From positions 1 to 36,310 of the IMG/VR virus record IMGVR_UViG_3300036827_000116: a stretch of DNA of 36,310 nucleotides; one strand, given 5' to 3'. The stretch comes from a virus. Shown piece by piece: positions 35,229 to 36,310 of the stretch; position 1 is the first letter of the stretch; each line of letters begins with the position of its first letter. Made by a program: the position numbers and the translations under genes. The notes beneath the pieces are model-generated. The model did not search any database, was not told the origin of the DNA, and saw only the letters and a list, made by a program, of their open reading frames with translations.

Positions 35229-35537
35229 ATGACCGAATCGGAACTTGAAACATTGTTCGCGATGGAACGGGAAGGCGGCGGGTTTGTGCGGCGGCTGGCG
35301 CTGGCGTGGCTATTCGCCGATCAGGAAAACTTTGAAAAGCTCCGCGCGGCGTTTCCGGAGTACTGGGCGAAATATGCGGCCGTCGGCCGGAGTCGGAGAA
35401 ACCATTCGCCGCGCCAACGGAGCGTGACCGAGCTGGACGAGTCAATCGGAACGGAGTCACACCGGCGAGACGCCGGTGCCACAAAAAACCGGCCGGTGCT
35501 TCGAGGGGTCGTGAGCACCGGCCGGCGTATCACCTAG
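35229..35537 (+). CDS. Unknown protein with repeat-derived tail
   Basis: 102 residues starting MTESELETLFAMEREGGGFV. Residues 1-50 form a plausible helical protein (RRLALAWLFADQENFEKLRAAFPEYWAKY). After about residue 76, the codons cover a REP palindrome (SHRRDAGATK) and one arm of an alternative hairpin (35489-35544), so the tail is repeat-coded. GTGAGGCTCGT precedes the ATG, a poor ribosome site. Confidence 0.55.
   Translation: MTESELETLFAMEREGGGFVRRLALAWLFADQENFEKLRAAFPEYWAKYAAVGRSRRNHSPRQRSVTELDESIGTESHRRDAGATKNRPVLRGVVSTGRRIT
35460..35478. repeat. REP-like palindrome copy 6
   Basis: CACCGGCGAGACGCCGGTG, read in frame at the end of 35229-35537 (encodes HRRDAGAT). Confidence 0.85.
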
Positions 35538-35544
35538 CGACCCC
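35489..35544. promoter_or_regulatory. Mutually exclusive hairpins
   Basis: CCGGCCGGTGCT (35489-35500) pairs with AGCACCGGCCGG (35514-35525). GGGGTCG in its loop (35505-35511) can instead pair with CGACCCC (35538-35544). The two helices compete or make a pseudoknot. It lies at the stop of 35229-35537 and before 35594, like an attenuator, with no U-tract. Confidence 0.65.
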
Positions 35545-35593
35545 ACGTTACCAGATGCCGCGCGGCGGTGCACGCGCGGCGGGAAAGGTTTCT

Positions 35594-35803
35594 ATGGGAA
35601 TTGTTTCAAACGCGCGATGGCGCAGGAAATCGGATCCACCAACGCCGCGGCCGGCGCTGCCAGCTCCGCTCGAAAAGAGCCCGGCTGAGATGGAACTGAT
35701 TGATTTACTCGTGGGCTTGTATCAGTGCAACGTCAACCAGCGCGTGGCGGCATTGGAGCAAGCCGCGCCGCTCGGCGTCATGGTGGGAGGGCAGCGGCCA
35801 TGA
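35594..35803 (+). CDS. Unknown 69-residue protein
   Basis: The start at 35594 has GGAAAGG five bases upstream. The first 30 residues are basic and Pro-rich (ARWRRKSDPPTPRPALPAPL); the rest is one amphipathic helix (MELIDLLVGLYQCNVNQRVAALEQA). Stop and next ATG overlap. Not recognised. Confidence 0.58.
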   Translation: MGIVSNARWRRKSDPPTPRPALPAPLEKSPAEMELIDLLVGLYQCNVNQRVAALEQAAPLGVMVGGQRP

Positions 35804-36310
35804 AAACAAATCAGCAGGCAGTTGGCAGCGGGCAGTTGGCAGCGGGGCGCGGACAATTGAACTTCAAAACATCACCGAAAGCACAGCGGGATTCGACGCT
35901 TGAACCTTGCCACATTGAAGTGGCCGGGAAAATCGTCGGCGATCTAGAAGCGCATCGGCACACTACTAGCCTCACTTGGCACGCCACATTACGACTTCAC
36001 GACGATATGGCCGCCGGATATTTTCAGGGCAATGGCGACACGCAAGAGGCGGCGGTTGCGGATGCAATCAAGAAGGGGAGAACCTCCGCCGTTCAGCGAT
36101 TAAATCTGGTGGAGGAATTCGCCGCGGCGGTTGGTTATTACGAGCATGCAACGCTCAACACTCAACGCTCAACATGCTCTGCTGAAATCCTCGTCTTTTC
36201 GACGTTCGGCCCTCACCCCAACCCTCTCCCGGAGTACCGGGCGAGGGGGAAAGAGCGCGCAAGAAATGAGGATTTCAGCGGAGCACGCTCAACGCTCAAC
36301 ACTCAACACT
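35800..36310 (+). CDS. Partial or circularly continuing unknown protein
   Basis: An ATG overlapping the previous stop opens a frame that stays open to the last base. The first 20 codons are a GTTGGCAG repeat (QAVGSGQLAAGRGQ). Residues 36-115 are a real-looking domain (IEVAGKIVGDLEAHRHTTSL, then LRLHDDMAAGYFQGN; DTQEAAVADAIKKGRTSAVQ). Repeat-coded sequence follows (ATLNTQRST, PHPNPLPEYRARG, ARSTLNTQH). If the window is circular, the frame continues as TCA ACG TTG AAG TGA and stops at base 13. Confidence 0.5.
   Translation, partial: MKTNQQAVGSGQLAAGRGQLNFKTSPKAQRDSTLEPCHIEVAGKIVGDLEAHRHTTSLTWHATLRLHDDMAAGYFQGNGDTQEAAVADAIKKGRTSAVQRLNLVEEFAAAVGYYEHATLNTQRSTCSAEILVFSTFGPHPNPLPEYRARGKERARNEDFSGARSTLNTQH
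35816..35845. repeat. GTTGGCAG-type repeat copy 4
   Basis: AGGCAGTTGGCAGCGGGCAG then TTGGCAGCGG, matching copy 3 closely, inside the frame opening at 35800. Confidence 0.7.
36145..36174. repeat. CTCAAC array copy 2
   Basis: CATGCAACGCTCAACACTC then AACGCTCAACA, identical over 29 bases to the start of copy 1 at 33141. Confidence 0.8.
36176..36284. repeat. Palindromic insertion-like element with CCCTCACCCC core
   Basis: GCTCTGCTGAAATCCTC (36176-36192) and GAGGATTTCAGCGGAGC (36268-36284) are 16/17 complementary ends. The inside holds CCCTCACCCCAACCCTCTCC and a CCCTCTCCCGG-AGTA-CCGGGCGAGGG hairpin. CTCAAC arrays flank both sides. This is a MITE/REP-like palindromic unit, of the dispersed type that often translates as PHPNPLP. 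Confidence 0.75.
36285..36310. repeat. CTCAAC array copy 3 at the right end
   Basis: ACGCTCAACGCTCAACACTC then AACACT up to the last base. The first bases of the window (CAACGTTGAA) would continue it in the way the array at 33141-33184 ends. Confidence 0.75.

Overview
The window holds a near-complete genome of a tailed, temperate-looking siphovirus (about 60% G+C by eye), either as a prophage or as an assembled phage genome. The host cannot be proven. The non-coding spacers carry several dispersed short repeats: an imperfect GGCGTCTCGCC-type palindrome, CTCAACGCTCAAC arrays, GTTGGCAG arrays, an 80 bp hairpin repeat and a CCCTCACCCCAACCCTC element. From memory, repeats that translate as TGETPVL, STLNTQRSTLN or PHPNPLPE are typical of Planctomycetota/Verrucomicrobiota-type chromosomes. 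That is the best guess for the host, and it is inference. The first and last bases fall in the same CTCAAC/CAACGTTGAA repeat and read through in frame. The sequence may therefore be circular or circularly permuted, or both ends may be breaks in one repeat.

Layout, left to right. (1) 1-3705: DNA-modifying and accessory genes. These are a minimal family X polymerase-like protein (palm and thumb only), small unknown proteins, a fused adenine-N6/cytosine-C5 DNA methyltransferase, and a small zinc-ribbon-like protein. (2) 3761-7248: a minus-strand ribbon-helix-helix regulator, then many small overlapping genes. Among them are several short membrane proteins (lysis candidates), a small helix-turn-helix protein, and a T4 gp55-like sigma factor region. 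(3) 7315-8395: a serine recombinase and a beta-rich virion-like protein. (4) 8445-11086: a truncated terminase-like protein with altered Walker motifs, followed by the intact large terminase. (5) 11433-14247: LamG-type and repeat-containing fibre-like proteins, placed unusually between terminase and portal. (6) 14318-22956: portal, prohead protease with a nested scaffold start, major capsid protein, head-tail and tail-terminator proteins, tail tube protein, tail chaperones with a probable -1 frameshift, a gp10-like protein and the tape measure protein. (7) 23014-27487: distal tail/virion proteins and a glycosyltransferase-methyltransferase fusion.

(8) 27444-30001: a control region. Two divergent promoters each carry a palindrome in the spacer. 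They drive a minus-strand zinc-finger protein and a rightward set of small DNA-binding proteins (HTH, Cro/CI-like, an IS1595-like zinc ribbon remnant, an excisionase-like protein). (9) 30002-30707: a mostly non-coding stretch with terminator-like hairpins and a striking multi-branched inverted repeat. (10) 31381-32553: a winged-helix replication initiator gene that contains what looks like the replication origin inside its own reading frame, as in phage lambda gene O. The origin consists of four GC palindromic iterons, an AT-rich stretch and a branched inverted repeat. (11) 32540-36310: small unknown proteins, several carrying host-type repeats inside their coding sequence, and one frame running off the end.

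How it fits together: a repressor/Cro-like switch and an origin-bearing initiator would govern entry and replication, a gp55-like sigma factor may switch on late genes, and the head-tail block builds a siphovirus with a tail of roughly 100 nm (from the 649-residue tape measure). Two features unify the structural half. One is an unusual G-rich Shine-Dalgarno (GGGGGA). The other is a recurring 15-base intergenic word, CC(T/A)GGTCAGTCACAG, placed between genes. Clusters of GTCAC/GTGAC lie in spacers and in the linker of the fused methyltransferase.
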